This document shows, piece after piece, positions 35,201 through 44,957 of a DNA stretch of 64,000 nt. The position numbers and the translations under genes were made by a program. The stretch spans positions 1 to 64,000 of the forward strand of contig CBDCWT010000051.1 of the NCBI GenBank assembly GCA_965223305.1, in the 5' to 3' direction. The notes under the pieces were generated by a model. That model was not told the origin of the DNA. It was given only the letters and a program-made list of their open reading frames with translations, and made no database searches. The stretch is from CBDCWT01 sp965223305. Its GTDB lineage: Bacteria; Planctomycetota; Planctomycetia; Pirellulales; Pirellulaceae. Numbering within the stretch: the stretch's first letter is position 1; each line of letters opens with the position of its first letter.

Positions 35201-36361
35201 CCGGATCGCGTGCTGCTTCGACAAGTCAAAAGTATGGACATCGATTGGATCGGGCGACAGCTGGGCGTGACGTTTCACGAAGGTGTCTGTTACATCAGCA
35301 ACCGGTTTCATGTGCAGGCGTTCGTCGCAAACTCGGGCGATCGCTTGTGGCGGAGCGAACCTGTCCCGTTGCGAGAGATGCTGGCGCAAGATTGGCCCCT
35401 GATTCCCATGCGTCCGCTGGTGGACCGCGAGCTCGTCATCACGCGGTTGCTATACGCCGAGGGTCCGTCGCTCGTCTGCCTCGACCGCCAGGACGGCAGC
35501 CTACGCTGGACAGCGGGGTCGACCCGTGAACATTTCTTTGCATCGGATCCGTGGTGGATGCAGGAGCAACTGTGCTGCTTGACAGTACAGCCGGGAGAGC
35601 TGAGTCAACTTCGCTTGATGGTAGCCACCATCGATCCTGAAACAGGCACGATCTGGTCTGAGCGAGAGTTACTGAAGCTGGATGAAAACTGGTCGCTGAA
35701 GCGGACGTGCCAAGTACGTGTCTTGGAGGAGGACTGCGTTGCCACCTTGGGCGGCCTGACGTGCTGTTTTGGTGTCGAGGGGCGTGTGAACTGGTTGCGA
35801 CGAGAGTTAGCGATACCACCGGAGTCCGACCCGCACTGGGTGCGGCAAGAACACGGGCCGCCGGTCCAGCACGGCGAAAAGCTGATTGTGGTTCAACCCG
35901 GCGTTCGCGCGGTCTCGTGTTTGAACCAAGAAACGGGTCGGCGCCATTGGCATCGAGTGCTGCCAGACGTTACCAGCTTGATCGGCGTCAGTCGAAGAGT
36001 CGTCGTCGTGCGCGAGCGCGGCGGGGCACGGGGCTTAGAAATGGACACTGGCAGGACGCTCTGGACCCACCGTCTGGGACAAGGCGTGGCCACATGCCTT
36101 GACCCTGCAACTGGCTACTTAGCCACGCTGTCGTTGGCAAAAGACACTGATGACGACCGGGCGATTTCGATCGACTTCGAGACGATCGATGTATCGTCCG
36201 GAGAGACCCGATGGTCCGGCACGTTGCCGGAAATGGAGGCCCCACCGCAGCAGGTCATCGGTCCGATATTCATGCACGGCGACGCCCTCTGGGTATTCCA
36301 CGGAGCCGGAGATCCGACCCGCAGTATCACCGTGTTCGGGCACGACCACCCCTCCGGCTGA
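32246..36361 (+). CDS. Very large membrane-anchored protein with PQQ-like beta-propeller repeats
   Basis: A 1371-residue protein. Residues 1-75 resemble the N-terminal region of planctomycete FecR/anti-sigma-like proteins (helical, with LLCERVEHSAELRSFFSSRL). A membrane helix follows (about 85-101), then a Pro/Ala/Glu-rich linker, a central region of two concanavalin-like beta domains (about 225-550), a helical region (about 640-970), and a C-terminal beta-propeller with PQQ-type repeats (LVCLDRQDGSLRW, VSCLNQETGRRHW, GLEMDTGRTLW, DVSSGETRW). ATG 32246 overlaps the DJ-1 gene; ATG 32258 is an alternative. Neither has a clear ribosome site. It is probably exported and multi-domain, of unknown role. 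Confidence 0.85.
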   Translation: MPREMTDPELLKLVQRCAVSELTTDQINLLCERVEHSAELRSFFSSRLRWQQYLADLQSRAANEPNDPPQRRPSRSSMSRTLLVALCCLAIGVVFVWSRSVKRPAEQPPSADKPAHLARKSSTTSNEKLPETPTPNLTAAEPEQAEAAAAEAPAAAPLRGPEQETPAAAPWIVGADRGPPDFADVCFTQFDPTRAHPTVAELQRWLAPANGPVSWITERTSLGESAGFDGVVRLRAPWPTQGALRLAVVNRDPFTIHLFHGQRGVAFVFYPTGQSRWAAYVTHREQDFVGADREVLASADDGRSDRTGFLHDGLFELRYAAGRATLSRGDVVLASAPLPSSPDEMLLAGRVLLRGITVVSHTGEGPQPLVLPARETTWKRPADELTWQGASPLRTTSGGVSLAGNDKLFCFTQRPRDAAGEIVLAIDQATAGSGIGLVDEAGETVAMWYYEQEIDRGALCLVAGRSGREDNSGKSQTPALVEGPHLVRIVVGMGVVRCWLGADGVSWASIGDVKVPDTGRIAGFGVGINGDTSSSISLAEVRFRAFSNGQVVTDPRWQFHLGHGPTVSSFEDWSRQVAVNKPAECDGRIWTVGCAARQLANGGPGSYAIDLVDVLADEAVRRQLRPREQLALLSQLSLLLDPHDHDSCLRLLERYEQVGLRTLEEENGRPFSQSRRHLMCLPLSPPVETGVVSELTLVAEALQLLDHELWEEVAEYCEMLRYFHLESDLTMFPWMAFVAAKNARTARPFPARQRPAWRELLVEEAAPAIYEITSRFSASIETEDWETLGRQLVGLREGSAPGCAPAPGSERLLVSLPVAMTDLHQSCQPLEQVLQQDYAEQADMRATQAIQSADPVQVEFVARQFGATRGAARARRWLGDRAMAAGWLAAAERHYRISAAKNQDPGDELARRMALIGELTGETGQTALQKQLEISASAAEISELRRALADFGNRLDSQQEPATPPVPREYRVARQHKLNGPAGRHPDRVLLRQVKSMDIDWIGRQLGVTFHEGVCYISNRFHVQAFVANSGDRLWRSEPVPLREMLAQDWPLIPMRPLVDRELVITRLLYAEGPSLVCLDRQDGSLRWTAGSTREHFFASDPWWMQEQLCCLTVQPGELSQLRLMVATIDPETGTIWSERELLKLDENWSLKRTCQVRVLEEDCVATLGGLTCCFGVEGRVNWLRRELAIPPESDPHWVRQEHGPPVQHGEKLIVVQPGVRAVSCLNQETGRRHWHRVLPDVTSLIGVSRRVVVVRERGGARGLEMDTGRTLWTHRLGQGVATCLDPATGYLATLSLAKDTDDDRAISIDFETIDVSSGETRWSGTLPEMEAPPQQVIGPIFMHGDALWVFHGAGDPTRSITVFGHDHPSG

Positions 36362-36720
36362 AGCGGCGTGACTCTGTCTGTTTTTGACAGGATGGACATG
36401 ATCAACAGGATGACAGACGGGTGACACCACAACAGAGCATCGGAGCCTGGAGATCAGCGCCGCCGTTCGATCCTGTTCATCATGTTAATCCTGTCTCTTC
36501 TGCCTGCTTGACAGGATTTACAGGATGGCCCTTCGCCTTGTGGTGTGACAGCACAACATCAGCCGCTGGGCGTTAGCCCACGGTTCGACACCAAACCGGA
36601 TGCTAACGCATTCCGGCTGATTTGTGGGCTGAGAGCGCGAGCACGTCGCGGTTTGTCTGATCAGACGTCCTGCTCAATCCTGTTCATCATGTCGATCCTG
36701 TCTGCTCCGTTTCTCGATAG
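36362..36720. repeat. CAGGAT/ATCCTG dispersed repeats running into the glycosyltransferase 3' end
   Basis: The gap 36362-36686 has no gene. It holds repeats of the type ATCCTGTTCATCATGTTAAT (36470), its inverted partner GACAGGATGGACATGATCAA (36387), TTGACAGGATTTACAGGAT (36509), the GCCGCTGGGCGTTAGCCCAC module (36563), GATGCTAACGCATTCCGG (36600), and a last ATCCTGTTCATCATGTCGAT (36676-36695). The last copy reaches into the 3' end of the next gene and supplies its last residues (about QTGST) and stop codon. Confidence 0.85.
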
Positions 36721-37766
36721 ACGTTAAGTAGTCGCTGCGCCCAAGCAGCGATCGAAAAATCACGCGCCGCTCGTCGATAGGCCGATTCGGCAAGTCGGCT
36801 CCTCAATCCAGAGTCATGATAAAGGCGTCGAATCGCGTCGGCGACGGCCACTGAATCTTCCGTTGGAACAAGCAGCCCGTCTTGCTCGTGCCGAATCAAC
36901 TCGGGCAGCCCACCAACGTCGCTGGCCAGCGGGCACACCCGCTGCGCCATCGCTTCGACAACCGACATCCCTAAGCCTTCCATCCGTGATGGCGCCGCAT
37001 AGACATCAAAGAGACTCGTATACTGGCAGCCGTTAGGGCGCGATCCGGCAAGCCTCACGCGCGCGGAAATGCGATCGTCTGCAGCCAGCTGCGACACCAG
37101 TGGGTCGGACACGTCGCCGATCAGCAAGTAAAAAATGTCCGGAAGATCTGTCAGTCGCATTGCGGCTTGCAACAACACATCGATTCCCTTAACCCGCCGC
37201 ATGTTCGCGACCGCGCCAACCACGAAAGCATCTTGTGGAATATCGAATTCGTCCCGAGCGGAACGGGGCAACGGCTGGATTTGGTCGGGGTCGCAACCTT
37301 CCACGACCGCGACTAGTTTGGATTGGGCTACGCCCGACCGGCGCAGCGCGTGGCCGACGGCCTCCGAGACGCAAATTATCTTCGCAACCCGGGGATGCCA
37401 GAAGGTCAACCAATTGGCGGGATCAAGCAGGTGTAGCGGTTTGATCACACCACGGTAGCCGATGATCTTGGGCAGCGGCCGAAGTCCACGGCAGGCGCCG
37501 ATCAAGTTCGCCAGATTCCGGCTCGTATATGCATGCACGACATCGAAGTCGGCGGACTGTAACTTGGTGCGAATCTTCCTTTGGGCCGCAAAGTCGAGCT
37601 TGTGGCGACAGTGGAGGTACGTGAGCGGGATCGATGCCGGAAATCGAGGAGGTCGCTCGTCCCAACGAGTCATGACCTCCAGAGAAATGTCCGATTCCTC
37701 AGCCAACCGTACCGCCAGCTGCTGCAGCGGCGGGGCGAGGTAGTCAAACACCCACAGCACGCGCAT
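36687..37766 (-). CDS. Glycosyltransferase, GT4-like
   Basis: A 359-residue GT-B fold glycosyltransferase. The C-terminal half has FVVGAVANMRRVKGIDVLLQ, RVRLAGSRPNGCQYTSLFDVY and the retaining-enzyme E-x7-E motif (MEGLGMSVVEAMA), typical of family 4. The N-terminal acceptor domain has VVHAYTSRNLANLIG. It transfers a sugar from a nucleotide sugar to an acceptor, probably in polysaccharide or glycolipid synthesis; no other such gene is adjacent. The C-terminal residues after VYRE come from a dispersed repeat, which suggests the original 3' end has been replaced. Confidence 0.92.
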   Translation of the reverse strand: MRVLWVFDYLAPPLQQLAVRLAEESDISLEVMTRWDERPPRFPASIPLTYLHCRHKLDFAAQRKIRTKLQSADFDVVHAYTSRNLANLIGACRGLRPLPKIIGYRGVIKPLHLLDPANWLTFWHPRVAKIICVSEAVGHALRRSGVAQSKLVAVVEGCDPDQIQPLPRSARDEFDIPQDAFVVGAVANMRRVKGIDVLLQAAMRLTDLPDIFYLLIGDVSDPLVSQLAADDRISARVRLAGSRPNGCQYTSLFDVYAAPSRMEGLGMSVVEAMAQRVCPLASDVGGLPELIRHEQDGLLVPTEDSVAVADAIRRLYHDSGLRSRLAESAYRRAARDFSIAAWAQRLLNVYRETEQTGST

Positions 37767-37815
37767 CGGTTTTCCCTCAGAGTCGTGGGCTCAGACCTCG
37801 AGGCGAGAAAGCCGG

Positions 37816-38652
37816 CTACCCGACCAGGCAGTGGTCCAACATCTCCGATGCCGACATGATGTAGCTCGTAAAGAACGGACCGAACTCTGCATACTTGGCG
37901 CTGGCTTCGTCAAATCGCATTCTGTAGACGATCTCTTTCAAGAACTGGGGATTGCGAGCCCACAGAGTGACCCCCCACTCCCAATCCTCCAAGCCCACAG
38001 CCGTCGTGATCAGCTGTGAGACCTTCCCGGCAAAGGCCATCCCGCTGCGGGCGTGCTCGGCCATCATACGATTGCGGTCAGAAAACGGAAGCATGAACCA
38101 GTTGGCACCGACAATGCGGCTCTTGTTCATCGGGTAAAAACAGCTCGCTGGCCAGGCGGGAAACTCGGGAGTCAGACGCTGGCGATTCATCGCCGGTAAC
38201 CGCGACTCGTAGGCCTTCACCTTCGCCTCGAACGCAGGACTTCCCTTGACTTCGCCCTCTCGGATCAGACGTTGCGCATACTGTTCGACCGAAGGGACGT
38301 ACTCCGAGATTTCAGTCATCGATACGAATGAGTAAGTCGAGACCAGTGCCGGCCCCAAGCGGCTGCCCAGCAGCCGCTGATGAACCGCGTCGATCTTGAG
38401 GGGATCGGGATCCATCAGCATCAAGCCGAAGTCTGCCTTGTGACCGCTCACCACGCCGGTCTGGAGACGCTGCGGCGACAAATCGCCGGCCGGGTCGAGC
38501 GCGGCGATGATCTCCTCGCGGCCATCCGCCACCTCGCGCTCCGACAACCCCTGGAGCACGCCCCGGTCGAAAGTGTAATAGAAGTGTCCGCAATGCCAGC
38601 CAGTCTCTGGTTGCAGAGATATCTCGGCGGCTGCCGAGTGAGCATGACTCAT
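37816..38652 (-). CDS. hemQ: Coproheme decarboxylase (chlorite dismutase family, HemQ/ChdC)
   Basis: A 278-residue protein of the chlorite dismutase superfamily. The heme-binding block reads EHARSGMAFAGKVSQLITTA with the proximal His, followed by GLEDWEWGVTLWA; SCFYPMNKSR carries the Tyr used by coproheme decarboxylases. It decarboxylates coproheme III to heme b using peroxide, in the coproporphyrin-dependent pathway. The start is taken at ATG 38652 (GTG 38658 also possible). The 240 bp upstream show no further feature. It lies 49 bp upstream of the glycosyltransferase, same strand. Confidence 0.92.
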   Translation of the reverse strand: MSHAHSAAAEISLQPETGWHCGHFYYTFDRGVLQGLSEREVADGREEIIAALDPAGDLSPQRLQTGVVSGHKADFGLMLMDPDPLKIDAVHQRLLGSRLGPALVSTYSFVSMTEISEYVPSVEQYAQRLIREGEVKGSPAFEAKVKAYESRLPAMNRQRLTPEFPAWPASCFYPMNKSRIVGANWFMLPFSDRNRMMAEHARSGMAFAGKVSQLITTAVGLEDWEWGVTLWARNPQFLKEIVYRMRFDEASAKYAEFGPFFTSYIMSASEMLDHCLVG

Positions 38653-38899
38653 GAGCACCGTCTTCAGAGTGGAGCCACAGGGTTAGTCAGCCAGACGCAG
38701 CTGCGTATTCTCCGCAGCAGGGCGGACATCTTCAAGTGGGTCGCAGCTAGCCGTGTTAGTTTTCGCAACAAGTGGCCAGACCACGGGGTGCCGATTGCCA
38801 TGTCAACCCTCGGCTCAAGTCGTCGCTTTGGGAGCCAGATAGAACCTGCGCCGAGCTCGGAGAAAGGTCGAAGGCCAGATGGCGTTGTTCAGCAGGCGG

Positions 38900-39385
38900 C
38901 TAGGAGACGGCTTCCACGATGTCTTCCGCCAAGCGGCCAAGAACTTCGCGAGTCACTTCCGCTGGCACGACCTGCCGCGGCTGCCGAGGAGTCTGGACGT
39001 AGCGACAGAGCGTCAGCTGGTCGCGCTGTACGACCAGCTCGTAGAAGCGAGTGCCGTCGTCATCGCGTGCGGGCGGCGTAGATCGCAATTGGACGACACA
39101 CGACTCCGCATCGACCTCGATCGGACTGATCGGCTCCAGCAGGTAGCTCAACCGCGCCGACAAGTCAGCTGCCACCTGCTGCAGGCGTTCGACTGAGGCT
39201 TCTTCCAGACAAGTCGACTCGAAGGAAAGCAACTTGAATGCGCATGCCAATTGGTCAACCGCTGTCAGCTCTGCGCAAAGTTGCCCCGAGGTCAGTTTCA
39301 CGACTAACGGTGGAAGTGTACCTGTAGCAGCCAGCGTATCACTTGCACATTTCAGTTGTTGGTCAACAGCTTGTTTCAAAGACAT
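38900..39385 (-). CDS. Unknown protein coupled to spoVR
   Basis: A 161-residue protein that I do not recognise. It starts 4 bp after the spoVR stop with a strong GAGGAG site 10 bases upstream, so it is translated from the same message as the PrkA-DUF444-SpoVR genes. It is mixed alpha/beta: an N-terminal helix, a Leu/Ala/Glu-rich middle (LLSFESTCLEEASVERLQQV), then three probable strands (CVVQLRSTPP, TRFYELVVQRDQLTLCRYVQ) and a closing helix (REVLGRLAEDIVEAV). There is no signal peptide. It may be a small partner or regulator of this system. Confidence 0.82.
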   Translation of the reverse strand: MSLKQAVDQQLKCASDTLAATGTLPPLVVKLTSGQLCAELTAVDQLACAFKLLSFESTCLEEASVERLQQVAADLSARLSYLLEPISPIEVDAESCVVQLRSTPPARDDDGTRFYELVVQRDQLTLCRYVQTPRQPRQVVPAEVTREVLGRLAEDIVEAVS

Positions 39386-39389
39386 CTCA

Positions 39390-40931
<1,542 letters not shown>

Positions 40932-41029
40932 CAGATCGCGGCCTCGCGATTCGACTCGGTTAAGTAGCGAAAATCGTCGACGGTACTACGGCTTACGTCT
41001 CCAGAGTCGCGCCCCACAGGAAGTGCGCG

Positions 41030-42139
41030 TCACTTGCCTTTGCCCAGAAACAGCTTGATCGAGTCATAGATCGCTTCCTTGTCTTCGATCTCTGACAAGA
41101 TCACCTTTTCATGTTCGCTGCCGAAGGCTGACTCCAACGCGCGGATGTACTCGCCGCTCCCATAAGGGCTCTCGACCTGGCCGTAGCAGAACAAATTGCA
41201 GGAGGGAACAAGTCTCTCGCCAAGCAGTTCGAGTGCTTGCCGGTTGTCCTCTCCCCAGTTGTCACCATCTGAGAACTGAAAGAGATAGACGTTCCAATCT
41301 TGGGGTGGAAACTTCCGCTCGATCACCGACGTGCAGACGCTGTACGCCGAACTGATCCGCGTCCCTCCGCTCTCGCGCGTGTGGTAGAAAGTCTCCTCGT
41401 CAACCTCTTTTGCCGCAGCGTCGTGAATGATGTAGCTTCGCTCCAAACCGTCGTATTGGCTTCGCAGCCATGTGTCAATCCAAAACGCCTCGGTTCGAAC
41501 GATCTCTTTTTGGTCGTCAGTCATCGAGCCGGACACGTCCATCATGTAGATGGCCACCGCGTTCGTCTCCGGTTCGGACACGTTGATCCAGGAGCGATAT
41601 CGCTGGTCTTCTTTCAACGGTATGACACGAGGTGCGTTCCGGTTGTAATTGCCTTCGCTCAGCTGGCGCCGCAGCGCTTCGACATAGGTTCGCTTGAAGT
41701 GCCTTAAGGACTCAGGTCCTACACGGCGAATGCTCTTGTAGCGAGGCTTGTGCTGGTAAATCGTGGCCTTGCCCTTCGGTTCGATGCGCGGCAACTCGAG
41801 CTCATCACCCAATATCTGGGCAAGCTCCTCCAGCGTCACGTCGACTTCGAGAATGTGACCGCCAGCCTCATTACCTGCTTGGCCAGCATCTTCGCCTTCC
41901 TGATCGCCGCGAGCGATCGGCTGCCCTTCCTGGCCCTCACCTTGACCAACTCCACCCCGCCCATTCTGGCCGTAGCGAAAGTGAGGAACGTCAAGCTGTG
42001 AGACGGGGATACTGACCAGATCGCGGCCCTTACGCCCGATCATCTCGCCGTGCGTCACGTAACGACGTAGATTTTCACGGATCTTGCCGCGCACAATCTT
42101 TCCGAATCGGTTCCGGTCACGATCAATCTTAGAAGTCAT
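41030..42139 (-). CDS. yeaH: DUF444 (YeaH/YhbH) VWA-type protein
   Basis: A 369-residue member of DUF444. The N-terminus KIDRDRNRFGKIVRGKIREN and a Gly/Gln-rich stretch (GQNGRGGVGQGEGQEGQ) are typical, followed by a VWA-like domain with MDVSGSMT (MIDAS). It is translated 9 bp after prkA and is the standard partner of PrkA; the pair acts in stress and starvation signalling in E. coli (YeaGH). Cytoplasmic. Confidence 0.96.
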   Translation of the reverse strand: MTSKIDRDRNRFGKIVRGKIRENLRRYVTHGEMIGRKGRDLVSIPVSQLDVPHFRYGQNGRGGVGQGEGQEGQPIARGDQEGEDAGQAGNEAGGHILEVDVTLEELAQILGDELELPRIEPKGKATIYQHKPRYKSIRRVGPESLRHFKRTYVEALRRQLSEGNYNRNAPRVIPLKEDQRYRSWINVSEPETNAVAIYMMDVSGSMTDDQKEIVRTEAFWIDTWLRSQYDGLERSYIIHDAAAKEVDEETFYHTRESGGTRISSAYSVCTSVIERKFPPQDWNVYLFQFSDGDNWGEDNRQALELLGERLVPSCNLFCYGQVESPYGSGEYIRALESAFGSEHEKVILSEIEDKEAIYDSIKLFLGKGK

Positions 42140-42148
42140 GGTGCACCA

Positions 42149-44200
42149 CTAGGTGTCGTCACGGACATCTCCTCGAGCAAAGATACTAGCCACGAAGTTC
42201 AGTACGTCGGTGGCACTCTCGTCATCGTAGCCGTAATCGCGAATCAACCGACTCTTGACAACGTCGATCTTCTTCTGGGTATCCTGATCAACAACATTGG
42301 ATACCAAACTGGTGAGTTTGATGGAGTCCTTCTGATCTTCAAACAACTTCAACTGCAGTGCTTTGTGGAGCCGCTCGTTCGACCTGTAGTCGAAGGTCTT
42401 TCCGTCAATCGACAAGGCTCCGATGTAGTTCATGATTTCCCGGCGAAAATCATCTTTGCGGCTATCAGGAATGTCGATCTTCTCTTCAATCGACCGCATG
42501 AGCCGCTCGTCCGGTTCCTCGTATTGACCGGTGAACTTGTTCTTCACTTTCTCGCGCTGTGTGTAGGCCTTGACATTGTCGATGTAGTTCCCGCAAAGTC
42601 GCGTCAATGCATCGTCGTCAGCAGCAATGGCACGCTGGACTTCATTCTTGACGATGTTCTCGTACTCTTCCTTGACCACGGCGAGCAAGTCACGGTACCG
42701 CGACCTAAGATCGTCGTTCGTGATCAGCGTGTGGTGCTTGAGTCCTGAATCCAGCTCGTTAAGTACCATAAACGGATTGATCGAGCGTGCGTCTGGATGA
42801 GCAACCAGGGCATTGGAGAGCTTGTCTTGCACATATCGCGGAGAGATGCCTTGCATCCCCTCGTTAGTTGCTTCGTTGCGCAGCTCCTTGACATTCTCCT
42901 CCGTAAAACCGGGCAAGGTCCGGCCGTTGTAGAGCTTCAACTTCTGCAGCAACGTGAGACTGGCGTTCTTTGGCTCCTCCAGCCGCGTCAGGACCGCCCA
43001 CATCGCTGCCATCTCGATCGTGTGGGGGGCGATGTGCTTGCCCATCACTTTTTGCGAGTTGTAGTCTTTCTCATAAATGCGGATTTCATCGCTTAACTTA
43101 GTAACGTAAGGAACGTCGATTTTCACCGTACGGTCTCGCAGCGCTTCCATGAACTCGTTGTTTTGCAGGCGGCGATACTCGGGCTCGTTGGTGTGGCCGA
43201 TGATGACTTCGTCGATGTCTGTTTGCGCAAACTTCTTCGGCTTGACCTTGTGCTCCTGGCTTGCGCCGAGCAGGTCGTATAAGAAGGCAACGTCCAGTTT
43301 CAACACCTCGATGAACTCGATGATCCCGCGGTTGGCGACGTTGAACTCTCCGTCGAAATTAAACGCTCGAGGGTCGCTGTCGCTGCCATACTCGGCGATC
43401 TTCCGATAGTTGATGTCGCCGGTCAGCTCCGTCGAATCCTGGTTCTTTTCGTCCTTCGGCTGGAAAGTCCCAATGCCGATCCGGTCCTGTTCGCTTAGCG
43501 TAATCCGTCGGACGCGAACCTCCTTGATGACCTTAGTCCAGTCGCCACCGTACTTCTTCAACCGCTCGCCGTAGGCAAACCGACAGAACGGATCCAGCTC
43601 GCCGGAAATCCGCACAGTATGGGATCCCTCGTCGCAACCACTGTTCAACATCCGGCACACCTCAGCCCGAAACCGATGAGGCACCAAATGCAAAGGCTCC
43701 TCGTTCATGGGACACCAAACGGTGTCGCCCGTCTCCTCGTCAAACCAACCGAGTGTGTAGAGTGCCCCTTCGTCCGAAGCACTGTACCGCTCCAAGCCCT
43801 TCTTCAAGAGTCGGGCGATCGTGCTCTTACTGCTGCCCACCGGTCCATGCAACAGCAAGACGCGCTTTTCGATTCCGTAGCCCCGAGCCGCGCTCTTGAG
43901 CGCATTGACGAGGTGCTCGAGTGACTCATCCAAACCAAACACCGCATCGCGTCCGTCGTCGATCGGATCGTCAAAGAAGTGATAGTGAGTCCGCTTTTCA
44001 CCACGCGTAGGCTCGTAGCTCTCACAGCCGTGCGAGAGAATCATGTCGTAGATTCGCTGGAAGGCGTTCCGAGTAATGCTCGGATGCCGGCGGACCAGCT
44101 CCAAGTACTCCTCGAATGTCCCGACCCAGTGCTTCTTGCGAAACTGCTCCAGATCTTGGCTCTGGGCAACGTGAGAAATAATCTCGGCTCCACGGCTCAT
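42149..44200 (-). CDS. prkA: PrkA-type serine protein kinase / AAA+ protein
   Basis: A 683-residue PrkA (YeaG) protein. Walker A is GPVGSSKS (119-126) in LLLHGPVGSSKSTIARLL; further family motifs are HYHFFDDPIDDGRDAVFG, FIEVLKLDVAFLYDLLGASQ, IGHTNEPEYRRLQNNEFMEA and a C-terminal kinase-like region. It was described as a Ser kinase and has also been reported to act as a AAA+ protease. It heads a four-gene operon with DUF444, SpoVR and an unknown protein. A GGGAGGA site precedes the ATG. Upstream 756 bp are noncoding. Confidence 0.97.
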   Translation of the reverse strand: MSRGAEIISHVAQSQDLEQFRKKHWVGTFEEYLELVRRHPSITRNAFQRIYDMILSHGCESYEPTRGEKRTHYHFFDDPIDDGRDAVFGLDESLEHLVNALKSAARGYGIEKRVLLLHGPVGSSKSTIARLLKKGLERYSASDEGALYTLGWFDEETGDTVWCPMNEEPLHLVPHRFRAEVCRMLNSGCDEGSHTVRISGELDPFCRFAYGERLKKYGGDWTKVIKEVRVRRITLSEQDRIGIGTFQPKDEKNQDSTELTGDINYRKIAEYGSDSDPRAFNFDGEFNVANRGIIEFIEVLKLDVAFLYDLLGASQEHKVKPKKFAQTDIDEVIIGHTNEPEYRRLQNNEFMEALRDRTVKIDVPYVTKLSDEIRIYEKDYNSQKVMGKHIAPHTIEMAAMWAVLTRLEEPKNASLTLLQKLKLYNGRTLPGFTEENVKELRNEATNEGMQGISPRYVQDKLSNALVAHPDARSINPFMVLNELDSGLKHHTLITNDDLRSRYRDLLAVVKEEYENIVKNEVQRAIAADDDALTRLCGNYIDNVKAYTQREKVKNKFTGQYEEPDERLMRSIEEKIDIPDSRKDDFRREIMNYIGALSIDGKTFDYRSNERLHKALQLKLFEDQKDSIKLTSLVSNVVDQDTQKKIDVVKSRLIRDYGYDDESATDVLNFVASIFARGDVRDDT

Positions 44201-44957
44201 AGCTGTTCCTCCCTAGCCGGCCACCCAACCTCGCTGGGAACCAGCCTGTTTGGCCGGCGAATGCCTCGGGCATTCGGTGGGCCTGTGCCGTATGGTTTGA
44301 TTGGCTTCGTTTCGTTTAACTGCTGTACGACTCCATGCGCAAACGCAGCGCAGCACGCCTGTCAGCGGCGCGTTCAACGCAGTGCCGGACCCGGTTGTTG
44401 CCAACCGCGCAGGCAAATACGCGGCTGCTTTGTTCGTGGCGTTCCCTACTTGGGCTGTAGGAAAAAACCGAAGGCGACTACGTCAAATGGCGATCAGTCG
44501 CCGGGCCCGAGCTAGAACTTGGAAAAGAACGCTCTCGCGGTGATGAGAACAGGTAGGTGTACTGCGGGTATTGGTAGAGTTGCTTTCCGTAAAGGCCTTC
44601 TGAGCCAAATCACCGCTACCTCTTCTCCTATTCCAAGAGTAATTCCCAACTGGATATGCGGCAACATAGAAAATCAGTGGGGAACCGCCGAGCGGCAGAC
44701 GCAGCTGTCCGGGGAGGACGCAATAACACGCTTGGTATAAACGGTTTACGTCAACAGATAACAGCCAGTAACGACCTTGACATTATTATCGGGCTGCACC
44801 TGGGAAATGCTGCCCACTTTCGCATGCCGGGGGGTTGTTGCAATGGTGGAACATCAGTCGCTGGGAGTTGGCACACGGTTCACAAACCGGATGCTAACGC
44901 ATTCCGGCTGATTTGTGGCCGAGCAGGCTACTTTTCCACTGCGGGGCTGCCGGATGG
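44201..44957. other. Long noncoding stretch upstream of prkA
   Basis: These 757 bases separate prkA from the TPR lipoprotein gene, which end to start run in the same direction (the lipoprotein gene ends at 44958). No gene is convincing here. The part at 44848-44935 holds a diverged GCTGGGAGTTGGCACACGG module and GGATGCTAACGCATTCCGGC, copies of which occur at 36600 and 61533. The prkA promoter must lie within 44201-44800, but I cannot identify it reliably. Confidence 0.6.

Noticed and set aside
44519..44740. 73-codon open frame upstream of prkA
   Set aside because: No ribosome site, no motif, and partly covered by repeat-like sequence downstream.
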